A DNA stretch of 47,653 nucleotides from a delta proteobacterium NaphS2 (GTDB lineage: Bacteria; Desulfobacterota; DSM-4660; Desulfatiglandales; Desulfatiglandaceae), in NCBI GenBank assembly GCA_000179315.1, contig ADZZ01000633.1, forward strand, positions 1 to 47,653. Reading direction: 5' to 3'. Position numbers and translations under genes: made by a program. This document shows, in pieces, positions 7,828 through 16,113 of the stretch (position 1 is its first letter; each line of letters opens with the position of its first letter). The notes under the pieces were generated by a model that had not been told where the DNA came from, did not search any database, and saw only the letters and a list, made by a program, of their open reading frames with translations.

Positions 7828-7884
7828 GTCCAACAAACGGTTCAGATTGTGGTTCGCTCCGCTCTCACAATCTAACCTTATTCG
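7828..7884 (+). other. element-borne attC-like right end, copy 1
   Basis: GTCCAAC, spacer AAACG, arm GGTTCAGATTGTG (7839-7851), loop, arm CACAATCTAACC (7866-7877), spacer, then the G|TT junction. The plus-strand left arm carries an extra C (GGTTCAGA versus TCTAACC), which orients the site rightwards, opposite to the array sites. Its first box GTCCAAC is the exact complement of GTTGGAC at the element's left end, as expected if the element circularises through this site. Identical at 15018, 21703, 25848, 36766 and 41774. Confidence 0.85.
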
Positions 7885-8800
7885 TTGTGCCTTCGCATCT
7901 TGCCCTTAATGTCTTTGGATTCCCGGTATGTTCTATATCGACACGTAAGCGGAGAACGGGGAATCCCGAGCTGTAGACCTCATAGAGCAACTCGTAGTTT
8001 CCTGGCTTATCTATGACGGGGGCCCGGGGGACAACGTCATGGGAGCTGTTCAGGTATAGCTGGGACGGACTGTTGAGATCTATGGTCAGCAGGTCGAAAA
8101 CGGCTGTGCTTTGCGGCAGAATGGCCTGACTGTAGCCGCTGTGTCCGGTCGCCTTTAGGTGGCTGCGATCAGGCGATTCTCTCCGGGTGCCGTCTGCACC
8201 AACGAGAGAGGATAGTCGAGCCACCGCCTGCATGGCACCGATATCACTCCGCCCGTTCCGAATGGTGGCCAGAAGCACCCGAGCCCGTCGGGGAGGACTC
8301 GCATGGTCGTAGTACGTAATCTCCGGCCCCAAATCGAGGGAAGCCAACGACAAATGTCGGGAGTATTCTGGTCGCCACCCGGCCTTCCCGATTGCGGCGC
8401 GGATCAACTCCAGGGCTTCAGCTGGCTCACTAAACTCCGGAACGTTGGATACCATGAAGCTCTGCATCCCTTCCGGGAACGCTCCCTTCTGGTTCAGAAG
8501 CAACATCCTCTCGAAACCAATAGCGTAGGCAACGGCCAACTCTTGATGTGTGTATAATGATCCTCGGCGAAACCTCTCAGTACCTCTGTGCACCTCTTCC
8601 CTCTTGAAATTGACGAAGATGTAGTAATCAGACGTTTTGAGTTCGCCGATGATGCCATAGTTGAGGTCGAGGATGCTCTGGACCTCGATCGCGACATACG
8701 GGACATACCCCTCCGAGCGTAACCACTCACCCAGGGACTGCGCGAAGATGCGCTCCTCGTCGGATGCTTGGCCACAACTTATGAACACTTTTGCCGACAC
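7865..8800 (-). CDS. TIR-like domain protein
   Basis: The 311-aa protein begins with a TIR-like fold pattern: KVFISCGQASDEE at the first strand, YVPYVAIEVQSILD, then LKTSDYYIFVNFKRE and a helix with a His-rich VHRGTERFRRGSLYTHQELA. TIR-like domains of this type occur in prokaryotic defence and NAD-degrading proteins. A beta-rich C-terminal half of unknown role follows (about residues 170-300). The GTG start at 8800 has AAGGGGTGAT upstream. The insertion of element copy 1 changed the tail: it now ends GTTNKVRL, encoded by the element's end, whereas reconstruction gives GTTSG and a stop in the original attC. Function as a defence effector is inference. Confidence 0.72.
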   Translation of the reverse strand: MSAKVFISCGQASDEERIFAQSLGEWLRSEGYVPYVAIEVQSILDLNYGIIGELKTSDYYIFVNFKREEVHRGTERFRRGSLYTHQELAVAYAIGFERMLLLNQKGAFPEGMQSFMVSNVPEFSEPAEALELIRAAIGKAGWRPEYSRHLSLASLDLGPEITYYDHASPPRRARVLLATIRNGRSDIGAMQAVARLSSLVGADGTRRESPDRSHLKATGHSGYSQAILPQSTAVFDLLTIDLNSPSQLYLNSSHDVVPRAPVIDKPGNYELLYEVYSSGFPVLRLRVDIEHTGNPKTLRARCEGTTNKVRL

Positions 8801-8815
8801 AGATCACCCCTTCAT

Positions 8816-8888
8816 GCACAACGCCCAGCTTGAGAGGTGCGAATGGAGCGCAGCGTAATGAGCATCCTTCTCCAAGCTGATGTTGGGC
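8816..8888 (-). other. attC site
   Basis: GCACAAC to GTTGGGC, arms AGCTTGAGAGG and CCTTCTCCAAGCT with extra bases in the minus-strand left arm. Belongs to the 477-aa protein cassette. Confidence 0.85.
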
Positions 8889-8894
8889 AACTTT

Positions 8895-10328
8895 TTATCC
8901 GATAATTGCCCTCATAGATCGAATTTTCTGTTTCATCCTTGAATCATTCCTCATTTTGTCGAAAGGGCCACCAAAACCTTCAATAGCCTCTAAAACTTCT
9001 AATGCTGCTGGTGAGGAAATTTTGCCTTTTATCAATGTAATTAATTGTCGATATTTTTCTTGGCATAACGGAAATTGAAGGCGGCTTGCAATACGTTCAA
9101 CATTAAAGGAAAGTAATGAAATTATTGCTTCTTCTTGAGAAAACTTATTAATCAGCTCTATATAATAGGGTTCGGCGTTCCATGCGACGCCATTGCCATT
9201 TGTCAAAAACACTTCCACCAAACCAATGACATATGAATTCCTGACTTGTACTGGCAAATTCCCTGCGTGGTCGATCAAGCTTGATAATTGACGGGCAAAA
9301 GCAGGTTCACTATAGAAATTCGAAAAATTACGATGAGCTGAAAGAAGGTTTTGGATTGCACTTTCAATTTCCGCTGCTTTTAAATCATCCGGTATATATG
9401 CAACTCCATCCACAATTTCTAAAAATTGCCTTGCTAAGCTCGCTTTTTCTCGGTCATTATTGGCAACATATTTACCATATTTCACTCCAAACCCTTGTCG
9501 GGTGGTTTCATCGACTCTTTCCCATAAATATGGAAGCAAATAATGTATATTTTGTCTTGTCTGAGGAGTTGTGTTTGGATCAGTGTATATACCCGAAAAA
9601 CCTGAGGCGAGGTTGCTTGTCTGTTGTTGGGTGAGATTTATAAAAAACGGAGCTATTTGTTTTGCGTCATTCTCACTAAGTTGGTTTTCCTTTATATTCC
9701 CAAGCAACTGTCTTATTTCAATGACAATATTTGATAAAGGAAGGGATATAACCTCTTTAATGCATGTCTCTAACCATGAAATAAGCTGTAAACCTGTTAA
9801 TTGATTTTGATTTGGGTGTGCGGCACTTGCCCAGTTTCTCATATACCTTATGTAATCTAAATGTTTGAATCCAAGTTCAGATATTAATCCAATATTTCTC
9901 GCTCCTTGAATCAGTTCACTATCATCCAACTTAACAATGTCTTCAGGCCCATGAAGTCTTTTTCTTTTTTCTTCATGAGTTGCATTATCAAAGAAATACC
10001 CAACATCATATTGAATTACTCTTTTTCTGATCTCTTGGATTGTCTCATCCCACAAATAATTCAATGCTGCATCAAACAATCCACTAGCAGTGGCTGCAAG
10101 AAATTTTGATAAATATACTGAACTTCCTTTTTGTTCTTCAGCCAAATTTGATAAAACACCATCAACATTTTTGAAAACTGTAGCTCTTTCTGGAACACCA
10201 ACAAATATATTCTTTGAAGGCAGGCCATAGCTTTCAACCACTGAAAGGAAACCCGATTCAAAAGATTGTAACTGTGTTGCATAATCTTCTTTAATTACAA
10301 GGCTTTTATTTTTATCGTTATCAGTCAT
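8895..10328 (-). CDS. hypothetical protein, possibly HEPN-like N-terminal half
   Basis: The 477-aa protein is not recognised. The ATG at 10328 is chosen because GGAGG lies five bases upstream; the frame extends to 10388 without such a signal. Residues about 140-200 (YIRYMRNWASAAHPNQ followed by WLETCIKEV) have the helix-RxxxxH-like look of HEPN/abortive-infection proteins, but the match is weak. The rest is predominantly helical with no membrane segment. It is a long single-gene cassette, and its stop is seven bases from the attC. Confidence 0.7.
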   Translation of the reverse strand: MTDNDKNKSLVIKEDYATQLQSFESGFLSVVESYGLPSKNIFVGVPERATVFKNVDGVLSNLAEEQKGSSVYLSKFLAATASGLFDAALNYLWDETIQEIRKRVIQYDVGYFFDNATHEEKRKRLHGPEDIVKLDDSELIQGARNIGLISELGFKHLDYIRYMRNWASAAHPNQNQLTGLQLISWLETCIKEVISLPLSNIVIEIRQLLGNIKENQLSENDAKQIAPFFINLTQQQTSNLASGFSGIYTDPNTTPQTRQNIHYLLPYLWERVDETTRQGFGVKYGKYVANNDREKASLARQFLEIVDGVAYIPDDLKAAEIESAIQNLLSAHRNFSNFYSEPAFARQLSSLIDHAGNLPVQVRNSYVIGLVEVFLTNGNGVAWNAEPYYIELINKFSQEEAIISLLSFNVERIASRLQFPLCQEKYRQLITLIKGKISSPAALEVLEAIEGFGGPFDKMRNDSRMKQKIRSMRAIIG

Positions 10329-10347
10329 GGTTTCCTCCTTTTTAGAA

Positions 10348-10475
10348 GCCCAACGTTCCCGATCACCGAGTGCAAAAGGCTTCCACAAAGCTATGCAAAA
10401 ACCTCGAAATGCGGAAAACCACCGGCCATGGAAAATGCCGCGTCCTTTTGCATCCGGTGAATTGGGTGGTTATCC
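10348..10475 (-). other. attC site
   Basis: GCCCAAC to GTTATCC, arms TCACCGAGTGCAAAAGG and CCTTTTGCATCCGGTGA, loop of about 75 bases. Belongs to the hydrolase cassette. Confidence 0.8.
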
Positions 10476-10514
10476 GCATACTTTCCTCATGCTGTTTGCC
10501 ACGGACAGCGCCCC

Positions 10515-11207
10515 TTAACCAACCACGAACTTGCATACTTCACTCGAATATTCCTTGAGAAATGCTTGTTTATTGAGCAACGGCTCTGTGGTTTGCGGCG
10601 GCACTATATCCATGAATGAGAAATGGCCAGCACCATCAGTAACGTGAACATCCACTGTTTGCCAATCACGCATGGCATGGGCTATCCTTTCAGTTTGGGC
10701 GGGAGGTGTGATGTTATCCGCGGAACCCACCCATGCCAGAATTGGAACTTTCACCGCATCGAGTGCTCCTGGAGCTTGAAAAAAGTCGGTTGGTGCCGCC
10801 AAGAGGGATAGGCGAGTTAATCGGCTATCCGATGTGATATTGTTAACACGTCGACCTGGCCCTAGCCACATCTGAGCTCCAGCTAAAGCGATGAGGGTAG
10901 CTGCGCCAATTGAGTGACCCACACCCGCCGCCGTTATGCCGGGCTTAACGAATGCGTCAAGAGCGAGAGACAAACGCCTTGCCCGAAGAGTCAACTCCTC
11001 TTCCCTTGGAACCGGAGATGCGAGTCTATCGAAATGCGGCGCAACAATCATACAGCCGGATTCAGCCAAAGTGTCCATAAGCGTAGCATAACGTTCAGGC
11101 TGGCCACCAGCTCCCACCGCGAAAAGTACCACTGGAGAATTTATAGTGGCTTCGTGTACCGAAACTTCGAATGACTCGGTTCCATCTTGTAGTATCTTGG
11201 TCTGCAT
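10515..11207 (-). CDS. alpha/beta hydrolase
   Basis: The 230-aa protein has an alpha/beta-hydrolase layout: the strand PVVLFAVGAGG with the oxyanion-type glycines, the nucleophile elbow GHSIGA (Ser about 99), the acid strand LAWVGSADNITPP (Asp) and the His motif GAGHFSF. It resembles dienelactone hydrolase or chlorophyllase/PET-hydrolase-like members; the substrate cannot be inferred. No signal peptide, so probably cytoplasmic. AAGGAG precedes the ATG by nine bases. The stop lies 40 bases from the attC. Confidence 0.87.
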   Translation of the reverse strand: MQTKILQDGTESFEVSVHEATINSPVVLFAVGAGGQPERYATLMDTLAESGCMIVAPHFDRLASPVPREEELTLRARRLSLALDAFVKPGITAAGVGHSIGAATLIALAGAQMWLGPGRRVNNITSDSRLTRLSLLAAPTDFFQAPGALDAVKVPILAWVGSADNITPPAQTERIAHAMRDWQTVDVHVTDGAGHFSFMDIVPPQTTEPLLNKQAFLKEYSSEVCKFVVG

Positions 11208-11239
11208 TAAAACTTACTCCTTGTGCCAGTTGATGGCAT

Positions 11240-11312
11240 GGATAACGCATGTTTAATCCGCTTTTTTCATAGCGTAGCGGCGAAAAAAGTCGGATTGAAA
11301 CTTTTGTTGGGT
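11240..11312 (-). other. attC site
   Basis: GGATAAC to GTTGGGT. On the minus strand the left arm is GTTTCAATCCGACTTTTTTC and the right arm complements GTTTAATCCGCTTTTTTC, so the left arm has an extra C and an extra A: the canonical extrahelical bases. This is one of the clearest orientation calls in the array. Confidence 0.92.
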
Positions 11313-11349
11313 GATTTATTTGAAATAGTATACATAATACCCAGCACAA

Positions 11350-11907
11350 TTATGTAATCCAGGTTCTAAGCTCACAAAAATCATTTCCCTGAGATTGAGT
11401 GAGTGATAGATCATTGGCAAAAGCTTTTGGATTTATTTTATTCAGTACTCCTTTATACATTTCTTGATATAAATGGCAATAATACGGCCCACCACCGTTT
11501 TGAAGCTCTTTTAGTCTTTTTGAGAGGGGACAAGAATACCAATGTGACACCGCCTCATTATTTTTAGAGTTTTGGACTTTTTTATTTTTTATGTCCAATA
11601 AACCATGCAGGAAATCAATAATATATGATAAATCCTCAGCATCATAAGGATTTGGTTTTAGCATATCTTTTGTTTCTTCAGCCAACTCTTGTCCAATTTG
11701 GTAATGAACCTTCAAGGCTTTTTCCAAAGAAAGGCTTCCTTCTTTTACCACGATATCCATAAGTCGAATGATCATCTCTGTATGAATCTGGTTTATCATT
11801 TGTCGTTTCGTTTTTTCAGGAATAGGAAAACCCTTTCGGAACCACCAAGATCCGATTCTTTTTTGAAAAGGGTGCCTGTCAAAATACTCAGATATCCAAA
11901 ATCTCAT
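11350..11907 (-). CDS. hypothetical cytoplasmic protein with conserved-looking cysteines
   Basis: The 185-aa protein is not recognised with confidence. It is helical and lacks membrane segments. The C-terminal half has three spaced cysteine motifs (WYSCPLSKRL, YYCHLYQEMY, DFCELRTW), a layout that recalls 4-vinyl-reductase or L-2-amino-thiazoline-4-carboxylate hydrolase-like families, but the resemblance is weak. AGGAG lies ten bases upstream of the ATG. Single-gene cassette with an attC at each side. Confidence 0.65.
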   Translation of the reverse strand: MRFWISEYFDRHPFQKRIGSWWFRKGFPIPEKTKRQMINQIHTEMIIRLMDIVVKEGSLSLEKALKVHYQIGQELAEETKDMLKPNPYDAEDLSYIIDFLHGLLDIKNKKVQNSKNNEAVSHWYSCPLSKRLKELQNGGGPYYCHLYQEMYKGVLNKINPKAFANDLSLTQSQGNDFCELRTWIT

Positions 11908-11939
11908 TATTTAAATTCTCCTATTTTGTTATTTGGGTC

Positions 11940-12003
11940 GCCCAACGTCGCGGTTCACCGGCCGCGAGGTACGAGCGGTCGGGTGTGAAACCGCTGGTTA
12001 AGT
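11940..12003 (-). other. attC site
   Basis: GCCCAAC to GTTAAGT, arms GCGGTTCACCGGCCGC and GCGGTCGGGTGTGAAACCGC, with an extra base in the minus-strand left arm. Confidence 0.87.
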
Positions 12004-12005
12004 GT

Positions 12006-12425
12006 TTACTTACTTGATTTAGTAAATACCATACATCTCTTTTCCCAACATACCGGTCGATGCAATGAATTTGTAGTATTCCAAAAAACTAATTCTGGAT
12101 TATAACATTGTTCATTAAACTCATTCATACTTTTGATAAGTGTCTCACTGATTTCTAACCGAATGGGTACCGCTTCACCAAATGGTAATTTGTTAACAAG
12201 AGTGCAATCATCATCGTTGGAACAAAAACTATTTTCATCAATTGTCTTCAAAATATGATGAAGTAGACCTTCACACTTATTTATTTGGGCTGCATTTTTT
12301 CTGAGCATTATTTCTTTATAGTTTTCGTAGCTATCCAACCAATTATGGGCAGATTCTTGAGATTGGCATAGCCCATTTAAAGCAAAGAAGAAAATGCTAC
12401 AAAAAATGAGGATGGCCGTTTTCAT
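12006..12425 (-). CDS. small secreted protein
   Basis: A 139-aa protein from the ATG at 12425 (AAGGA upstream), rather than the GTG at 12437. It starts with a signal peptide: a Lys, the hydrophobic core TAILIFCSIFFFALNGLC, and a polar QSQES after it, with a possible cleavage near the Cys or Gln. The mature part has six cysteines (NKCEG, FCSNDDDCT, EQCYN, RPVCWEKRC), suggesting disulphides in the periplasm or outside. No known family recognised. Confidence 0.72.
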   Translation of the reverse strand: MKTAILIFCSIFFFALNGLCQSQESAHNWLDSYENYKEIMLRKNAAQINKCEGLLHHILKTIDENSFCSNDDDCTLVNKLPFGEAVPIRLEISETLIKSMNEFNEQCYNPELVFWNTTNSLHRPVCWEKRCMVFTKSSK

Positions 12426-12435
12426 TAATTCCTTC

Positions 12436-12625
12436 ACTTAACGGGCGCTGTTGTGCCGCGAGAATCGCAGGCATAGCAGGGAAATGTCTGTTTATTTCCT
12501 TGCTATGCCGAGACTCACCGGACGGGCGAAAACACTGAATGAGCTCTAAAAAAGTGCTATGCTTTGGGCCAGAACTGGTTTCCTAAAAAATGCCAAGGCC
12601 CGCCCGGTCTGGGTGAAAGCGTTTG
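12436..12625 (-). other. atypical attC region split by element copy 2
   Basis: The right arm CCCGCCCGGTCTGGGTGAAAGCG with outer box G|TTATGT (TTATGT now at 15075-15080) looks like a normal attC half. The left half does not pair well with it. In between is an independent hairpin GGCATAGCAGGGAAAT / ATTTCCTTGCTATGCC (12472-12509). The region may be a rearranged or fused attC. Confidence 0.5.
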
Positions 12626-12775
12626 TTGGACGAAGCCGCTACGCGGCAGACAATTCCAGCGATTTTTTTCTCCCAGATTAACCTGCTGTAATCTCCTCCA
12701 ACTTTGTAATAAAAAGAAATCATCAAGGAAGGCGCATTTGCCTTTCATTTCAATCATTACAAGGAGGAGATTACA

Positions 12776-13688
12776 ATGGATACCACCATGCCAAAAAATT
12801 CGCAATTCAACAAGTATTACCGGAAGCACCAGAAATACCTGAAACTCAATGGATTACGGCCAAAAACCATTGAGGCGTACTCAAGGGCGATCAGGCGAAT
12901 CGGAAACTATTTCGATTGCAGGATCGTCAATCTTACATCCGACCAGTTGCTTGACTATTTTAATGAGCTTCTGGAATGCCATTCCTGGAGTACGGTCAAA
13001 CTCGATCTGTATGGTCTGAAGTTCTTTTACGCCAGGGTACTGAACAAAACCTGGGAAGACATCCCCTTAATCAAACCGCCAAGAACATCCAGGATCCCGG
13101 ATATTCTATCCATTGAGCAGCTCAACCGGCTGTTCGCCGAAACCAACAAGTTGAGCTACAAAGTCTTTTTCTTTACCACCTACAGCATGGGGCTGCGCCT
13201 TGGCGAAGGAATCAGGCTGACTGTCGGTGATATCGACTCCGTCAATATGCGAGTTCATATTCGCGACGTCAAGGGCAACAAAGACCGGCTGGTGCCGCTG
13301 CCTGAAAATACTCTGCGCGTGCTGAGAAATTTCTGGCAGGTTCACAAACATCCCCATTTCCTTTTTCCAAGCCGGAAAAGAGGTCTGAATAATGCCCACC
13401 TGGTTCAGCAGCCACTGGACAGAGGCGGCATCCAGACCGCCATGAAAGCCGTTGTCAGACAACTCGGCATAAAAAAAAATTTCATGCCATTCCCTGCGGC
13501 ACAGCTATGCAACGCATATGCTGGAAGCAGGCGTTGATCTCATTGAATTACAACAGATCCTGGGCCATGTCAGTGTCCTGACCACCACCAGATACACCCA
13601 TCTGACTTCCAATACCGGAAACAATGCCAGCCAGGCCGTCAATACGCTGGCCAACACCTTTGATATAACATGGGGAGGGGTCAAATGA
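12776..13688 (+). CDS. tyrosine recombinase, copy 2 (frameshift at A9 run)
   Basis: Same structure as copy 1: frame 1 ends at 13537, A9 at 13471-13479, and the HRHY-bearing frame ends at 13686-13688. Differs from copy 1 by D90N and A165V. Confidence 0.87.
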
Positions 13689-14797
13689 TTCTGCTCTCCT
13701 CGATTATCAATGAATTCAGGGACCGCTTTTTGGACCGATACGAGAATTCCGTCCTGCCAAGCCATACAAAGGCTCTGCAGACCATGGCACAATGCAGACA
13801 AGAATATGGCCCGCACATGCTGGCGAAATGTACGGATCACAACTGCGGAAAACAGGTCTATATTCCACATTCCTGTGGCCACAGGAACTGTCCCCATTGC
13901 CAGAACCATGAAAACCGGCAGTGGATCGAGAATCAGTTGAGCAAGCGCTTACCGGCTCAATACTATCTGATCACCTTCACCCTCCCCAAACAGCTCAGGG
14001 ATCTTGCCTGGAAAAATCAGGCAACAATCTATTCCCTCATGTTTGCCTGCGTCCAGGATCTCCTGAAAACATTTACCCAAAAAGACAAAAAACTCGGTGG
14101 AGCAGCCGGCTTTACCACCATACTCCATACCCATTCAAGAGCACTCGACTATCATCCCCACATTCATGTTGTCATGCCGGGGGCAAGCATCAATACAAAA
14201 ACAGCATTATGGCGGGTCAAATCTTCCGGGTATCTTTTCAGCCACAAGGCTCTGGCGCAAGTCTTCAGAGCAAAGATCCTCCAGGCCATTGTTGACCACG
14301 GGCTGAGCGTGCCAGAAGATTGCCCGAAACAGTGGGTCGTTGACTGCAAAGACGTCGGCAACGGCGACAAGGCAATCATTTATCTTGGCAGATATCTCTA
14401 CCGGGGCGTCATCCGGGAACAGGATATTCTGCAATGCGAAAACGGCATGGTCACCTTCAGGTATCTCCATGCCAAAACCGGGCAATACAGAAGCAGGACC
14501 GTCACCGGGGAATATTTCCTCTATCTGCTCATGCTCCATGTGCTGCCCAAGGGCTTTCGAAGGGCCAGGTGTTACGGTTTTCTCCATCCATGCAGCAAAA
14601 AGCTCATCTGTTTTTTGCAGATGGTGCTCCGGGTTAATCCGCTCAATATGTTTGCCAAGAAATTGAAAGAACGGCCAACAATTACCTGCCCGGTATGCGG
14701 AGCGGCCATGAAAATTGTCCTGACAAAAATAGCAAAACCGCCGGCGAAGCAGGTCCACCTGCCTTACATGAGCGAACACGGAGAAATCGTTATGTAA
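13685..14797 (+). CDS. tnpA: IS91-family HUH transposase, copy 2
   Basis: 370 aa, identical in protein sequence to copy 1; ATGA overlap with the recombinase stop; HUH and YLGRY motifs intact. Confidence 0.94.
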   Translation: MILLSSIINEFRDRFLDRYENSVLPSHTKALQTMAQCRQEYGPHMLAKCTDHNCGKQVYIPHSCGHRNCPHCQNHENRQWIENQLSKRLPAQYYLITFTLPKQLRDLAWKNQATIYSLMFACVQDLLKTFTQKDKKLGGAAGFTTILHTHSRALDYHPHIHVVMPGASINTKTALWRVKSSGYLFSHKALAQVFRAKILQAIVDHGLSVPEDCPKQWVVDCKDVGNGDKAIIYLGRYLYRGVIREQDILQCENGMVTFRYLHAKTGQYRSRTVTGEYFLYLLMLHVLPKGFRRARCYGFLHPCSKKLICFLQMVLRVNPLNMFAKKLKERPTITCPVCGAAMKIVLTKIAKPPAKQVHLPYMSEHGEIVM

Positions 14798-15017
14798 CCC
14801 AGAGCCAACATCACCGGTTTATGAAAAAGCCCGGTTTCCCCGGTAATGGACACCTATGCGCAAAAAAACTGCATATTCCGCTTCTGAAAGCCTTGTTCTT
14901 CAGGCAAATCTATTTCAAAGAGCATATGGGCAGAAGCAGAAAATCCCTGTCTCACTTCTGTCCTGATCAAGCTGCCTCTTTCAAAAAAGCTGTTTTCTAT
15001 ATATAGTAACCGGGCTT

Positions 15018-15074
15018 GTCCAACAAACGGTTCAGATTGTGGTTCGCTCCGCTCTCACAATCTAACCTTATTCG
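15018..15074 (+). other. element-borne attC-like right end, copy 2
   Basis: Same sequence as in copy 1. The small minus-strand gene to the right ends in the adjacent ACATAAC box, so it was not extended into the element. Confidence 0.83.
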
Positions 15075-15223
15075 TTATGTTACCCGATTTTGTATTTCTT
15101 CTATTGCCAATAAAATTCTGTCCTTCAATTCTTTGCTCTCGCCAACTTTGAAACTTTCAGCATGTACCTCTATAATTTTACTTGCTGAAAAAAAGTTTGA
15201 ACCGCCAATTTCCGATTTCCTAG
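15075..15223 (-). pseudogene. 3' part of a small cassette gene, cut by an insertion sequence
   Basis: The frame reads KSEIGGSNFFSASKIIEV...LLAIEEIQNRVT and stops with TAA inside the ACATAAC box at 15075-15080. Its upstream part enters the insertion sequence at 15224. Joining across the insertion (one CTAG kept) puts this frame and that of the right fragment (18932-19138) out of register. Either the original gene was already shifted, or two short genes were present. Function unknown. Confidence 0.45.
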
Positions 15224-16113
15224 CCTGGATTCCCACGGAGCCCGCTTTGTCTAACACTCAGTAAGGGAAATCAGCGACGACAGCTATATTTTGCCCGATA
15301 GTATATTATGTCATCAATTTACTTATGAACATATCGCCACTATGTTAAAATATTTCAAAGCCGCTTAGAGGTCCAAGATTGAAGGTAAAATAAACCCAGA
15401 CAACCTTTTTCTATGGCTTTTTCGCTTCTTTCCAATTTTCTCTTTACAAAGGAGCATTTATATGACATAGTGGAAATATGTTAAACAGTTCACAAGAACA
15501 GCTAACGAACTGGGCACGCATTTTCCTGGAACCCGTAAATGCTACCCATCGGCAATATGAGGCCTTGAGAGCATTCTTTGTCGATGGCGTTACCAGCAAG
15601 GAAGCGGCCCAAAGGTTCGGATACACCGAAGGGAGCTTTCGTGTCCTGGCTCACCAGTTTCGGCAAAACCCGGATCGAAAGTTTTTTGTTTCTCCTGCTA
15701 AAGGCCCACACACTGCCCCCAAGAAGGACAGGGTTCGAGAGAACGTGATCACTTTGAGAAAACAGAATTTGTCCATCTACGATATTAGCGATGTCCTTGC
15801 AAAAGAGGGTCATAAAATAAGCCCTGTGAGCGTTTCATATATTTTGAAAGATGAGGGCTTTGCCAGGCTACCACGAAGATACGACGAAGAAAGGCCTGCG
15901 ACCACTAAACCGACCGCAGGCGCTACTGCAGATGTAAGACAGCTGGATTTGTCTCCCCGAAAGATACAGACCAAATTCGGTGGTCTTTTCCTCTTCATGC
16001 CTTTCCTTGCAAACATCCCTCTGGATGAAATCCTTGATGATGTTGGATTTCCCGGGTCAAAGATGATTCCTGCCGGACACGCCATCCGTTCTCTCCTGGG
16101 CTTGAAACTTTTC

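Larger units (their letters stand above)
5436..7884 (+). mobile_element. attC-targeting IS91-like element, copy 1
   Basis: 2449 bp. The left end is TTGGACGAAGCC, with a small hairpin GCCGC-TAC-GCGGC at 5445-5457. Then come an SD-sequestering palindrome, a frameshifted tyrosine recombinase gene, an HUH transposase gene overlapping it by ATGA, about 220 non-coding bases, and a right-end attC-like hairpin. Six nearly identical copies define both ends exactly. The junctions here are G|TTGGAC and TTCG|TTGTGC. Elements pairing a tyrosine recombinase with an IS91-type transposase are known; insertion into attC boxes by such an element is not something I recall as described. This copy has Asp at recombinase residue 90 and a T7 run at 5472-5478. 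Confidence 0.93.
12626..15074 (+). mobile_element. attC-targeting IS91-like element, copy 2
   Basis: 2449 bp, same ends and gene order as copy 1. Junctions G|TTGGAC and TTCG|TTATGT. It has Asn at recombinase residue 90, a private Ala-to-Val change in the recombinase (RDVKGNK), one private silent change (aaactcg at 12999-13005) and the T7 run. Confidence 0.93.

Noticed and set aside
9281-10282. Frames inside the 477-aa gene (plus 9281, 9571, 9906; minus 10061)
   Set aside because: Shadows of a long minus-strand gene with a good ribosome-binding site.
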